From: Maricaulis sp.
Lineage (GTDB): Bacteria > Pseudomonadota > Alphaproteobacteria > Caulobacterales > Maricaulaceae
Direction of reading: 5' to 3'
Assembly (NCBI GenBank): GCA_002694345.1
Contig: NZLV01000239.1
Span: 1-6,419 of the forward strand
Length of the DNA: 6,419 bases
Shown here: positions 5,804-6,419 of the stretch, piece by piece
Layout: every line of letters begins with the position of its first letter
Position numbering within the stretch: the first letter of the stretch is position 1
The notes under the pieces: model-generated
Told to the model about the DNA's origin: nothing
Databases searched by the model: none
The model's input: the letters and a program-made list of their open reading frames with translations, nothing else
Program-made: the position numbers and the translations under genes

Positions 5804-6082
5804 TCATCGCTTTACCAACTCCTCCAGCAATTCCCGCACACTCCATCCTGCATCCAGATCCGGACTGGCGAGGGTCCTTTCCACGCAATCCAGGCTTTTC
5901 GCCAGGCGGCAATCCGGCAGGCGGGTCATCAGGCGTTCAGCCGTGGCGATGGCGTCGGTGAACTGACCGGCTTTGGCTTGCTGGTGCATGACGGTGTGGA
6001 GGAGGTGCAGGGCGTCCTGTGCCCAGGCGAAGACCTGCATGTTGATGCGGTTGCGCGGGGATTTGTGGTGTTTGCGGGACAT
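5804..6082 (-). CDS. Small conserved-looking hypothetical protein (92 aa)
   Basis: A 92-residue protein starting at ATG 6082 on the minus strand, with GGAG (complement of 6088-6091) five bases upstream. I do not recognise it. The first 15 residues are strongly basic (MSRKHHKSPRNR), and the rest is predicted helical: 'FAWAQDALHLLHTVMHQQAKAG' followed by 'FTDAIATAERLMTRLPD' resembles a pair of TPR-like antiparallel helices, and 'WSVRELLEELVKR' forms a C-terminal helix. It has two cysteines ('PDCRLA', 'LDCVER') and no signal peptide or membrane segment. Base composition matches the GC-rich chromosome rather than the AT-rich gene it converges with. The longer frame to 6208 runs through the palindromic repeat and is rejected as start. 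The opposing frame on the plus strand over the same bases is judged a shadow because it runs into the repeat and lacks a ribosome site. Function unknown. Confidence 0.6.
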   Translation of the reverse strand: MSRKHHKSPRNRINMQVFAWAQDALHLLHTVMHQQAKAGQFTDAIATAERLMTRLPDCRLAKSLDCVERTLASPDLDAGWSVRELLEELVKR

Positions 6083-6104
6083 GGGTTCTCCAGATTTGTT
6101 GGTT

Positions 6105-6254
6105 CCAGGTCCTTCCCCTTGACGGGGAAGGTGGATCGCCACGCAGTGGCGAGACGGAAGGGGTGAAAGCGCGAAGCGCTTTCGGGTTTGGCCGGTCACC
6201 CACTCCACCGCGCATTCGCGCGGTCCCCCTCGCCCATCAAGGGCGAGGACCTGG
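6105..6254. repeat. 150-bp composite palindromic element with terminal inverted repeats
   Basis: The ends are inverted repeats matching at 12 of 14 bases: CCAGGTCCTTCCCC (6105-6118) and GGGCGAGGACCTGG (6241-6254). Inside lie five near-contiguous perfect hairpins: 6111-6118 with 6124-6131 (8 bp, loop 5), 6136-6142 with 6146-6152 (7 bp, loop 3), 6165-6172 with 6176-6183 (8 bp, loop 3), 6207-6213 with 6218-6224 (7 bp, loop 4), and 6228-6235 with 6241-6248 (8 bp, loop 5). GGGTGA (6161-6166) also pairs with TCACCC (6196-6201) around the third hairpin. It encodes no protein. It resembles the dispersed intergenic palindromic repeats (REP/MITE-like) of GC-rich alphaproteobacteria. It begins 22 bases upstream of the 92-residue gene's start, so that gene's leader or promoter must lie in or beyond it. 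Confidence 0.75.
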
Positions 6255-6265
6255 GTGTTTCACGT

Positions 6266-6295
6266 CCTGTAGCTCCACAGGTTTTCACCTTGGAG
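6266..6295 (+). repeat. Two mutually exclusive small hairpins
   Basis: CCTGT (6266-6270) pairs with ACAGG (6277-6281). Alternatively, CTCCA-c-AGG (6273-6281) pairs with CCT-TGGAG (6288-6295), eight pairs with one bulge. The two share bases, so only one can form. They lie between the composite element and the long inverted repeat. Confidence 0.35.
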
Positions 6296-6306
6296 GGATG
6301 AGAGGT

Positions 6307-6379
6307 GTGCGGGAGGCCGGCGCTTGCCGTGCCGGCGTGTTTTTTAAAAGTGTGTGTGACAGGCGCTGGCCTCCCGCAC
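6307..6379. repeat. REPIN-like long inverted repeat, 73 bp
   Basis: GTGCGGGAGGCC (6307-6318) is perfectly complementary to GGCCTCCCGCAC (6368-6379), and the pairing continues inward through 6325 and 6361 to give a 19-pair stem if two G:U pairs are allowed. The spacer (6326-6360) holds a T6A4 tract. Two inverted copies of a GC-rich arm around a short spacer is the layout of REPIN elements mobilised by RAYT transposases, but no such gene is in the window. No convincing gene lies in 6083-6419; this repeat and the two entries before it account for most of that stretch. Confidence 0.55.
6316..6345 (+). terminator. Terminator-like hairpin inside the long inverted repeat
   Basis: GCCGGC (6316-6321) and GCCGGC (6331-6336) form a six-pair stem with a nine-base loop. 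GTG and six T bases (6340-6345) follow, the form of an intrinsic terminator on the plus strand. The 5' arm is shared with the longer stem 6307-6325/6361-6379, so the two structures compete. Confidence 0.4.
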
Positions 6380-6419
6380 GCGGAGATTTCCCGGACGCTC
6401 TCGCCCCCGTTTCCAATCC

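Larger units (their letters stand above)
4789..5807. other. Low-GC segment, probable horizontally acquired DNA
   Basis: Base composition drops abruptly near 4789, inside the pccB 3' end, and rises again after the 305-codon gene. By hand count, bases 4201-4260 in pccB hold 42 G/C of 60, while 4921-4980 and 5041-5100 each hold 21 of 60. A weak 7-base direct repeat, CGCTTTA, occurs at 4809-4815 (the pccB stop region) and 5808-5814 (the 3' end of the next gene), which would bracket the segment; seven bases may be chance. There is no integrase, transposase or terminal inverted repeat inside it. The left edge is sharp; the right edge, between about 5740 and 5807, is not. It may be a decayed integrant, a gene cassette, or a gene acquired by homologous recombination in the flanks. 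Confidence 0.6.

Noticed and set aside
5780..6166. 128-codon plus-strand frame opposite the 92-residue gene
   Set aside because: It has no ribosome site and ends inside the palindromic repeat; the minus-strand frame has GGAG at good spacing.
6083..6208. N-terminal extension of the 92-residue gene to the start at 6208
   Set aside because: It would translate the composite palindromic element; the ATG at 6082 has its own ribosome site.
6298..6419. Open frame from ATG 6298 as a real gene
   Set aside because: It runs through the long inverted repeat, GGAGGG touches the ATG, and it is cut by the window edge; reported only as a possible leader frame.

Overview
The window looks like a piece of a GC-rich alphaproteobacterial chromosome. 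The best indications are an ATP12-type F1-ATPase assembly chaperone (in bacteria essentially alphaproteobacterial), a propionyl-CoA carboxylase beta chain with the typical alphaproteobacterial/mitochondrial layout, and small GC-rich palindromic intergenic repeats of a kind common in Caulobacterales/Maricaulales-like genomes. The genus cannot be fixed from this sequence alone.

Layout: (1) bases 1-582, the 3' part of an ATP12-family chaperone gene that begins before the window; (2) 637-1326, a 2OG-Fe(II) oxygenase; (3) 1510-2049, a small exported protein of unknown role, preceded by two short palindromes and a T-run; (4) 2046-3137 on the minus strand, a CelD/BioF2-type GNAT acetyltransferase whose stop codon is interlocked with that of the exported protein; (5) a divergent intergenic region with nested inverted repeats; (6) 3284-4816, pccB; (7) 4820-5737, a strikingly AT-rich 305-codon gene of unknown function starting 3 bases after the pccB stop, with an Rx4H motif resembling HEPN-type proteins; (8) 5804-6082 on the minus strand, a small 92-residue hypothetical protein; (9) 6083-6419, non-coding sequence holding a 150-bp five-hairpin element with terminal inverted repeats and a 73-bp REPIN-like inverted repeat that embeds a terminator-like hairpin.

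The housekeeping part concerns energy metabolism: ATP synthase assembly, and propionyl-CoA carboxylation toward methylmalonyl-CoA and succinyl-CoA. The biotin-bearing alpha subunit (pccA) is not in the window. The part most worth attention is the AT-rich gene behind pccB. The composition change begins inside the last nine codons of pccB, as though the 3' end of that gene had been rebuilt when foreign DNA arrived, and the AT-rich tail also supplies the only good -10-like sequence for the acquired gene. No integrase, transposase, tRNA, rRNA or CRISPR array is visible.
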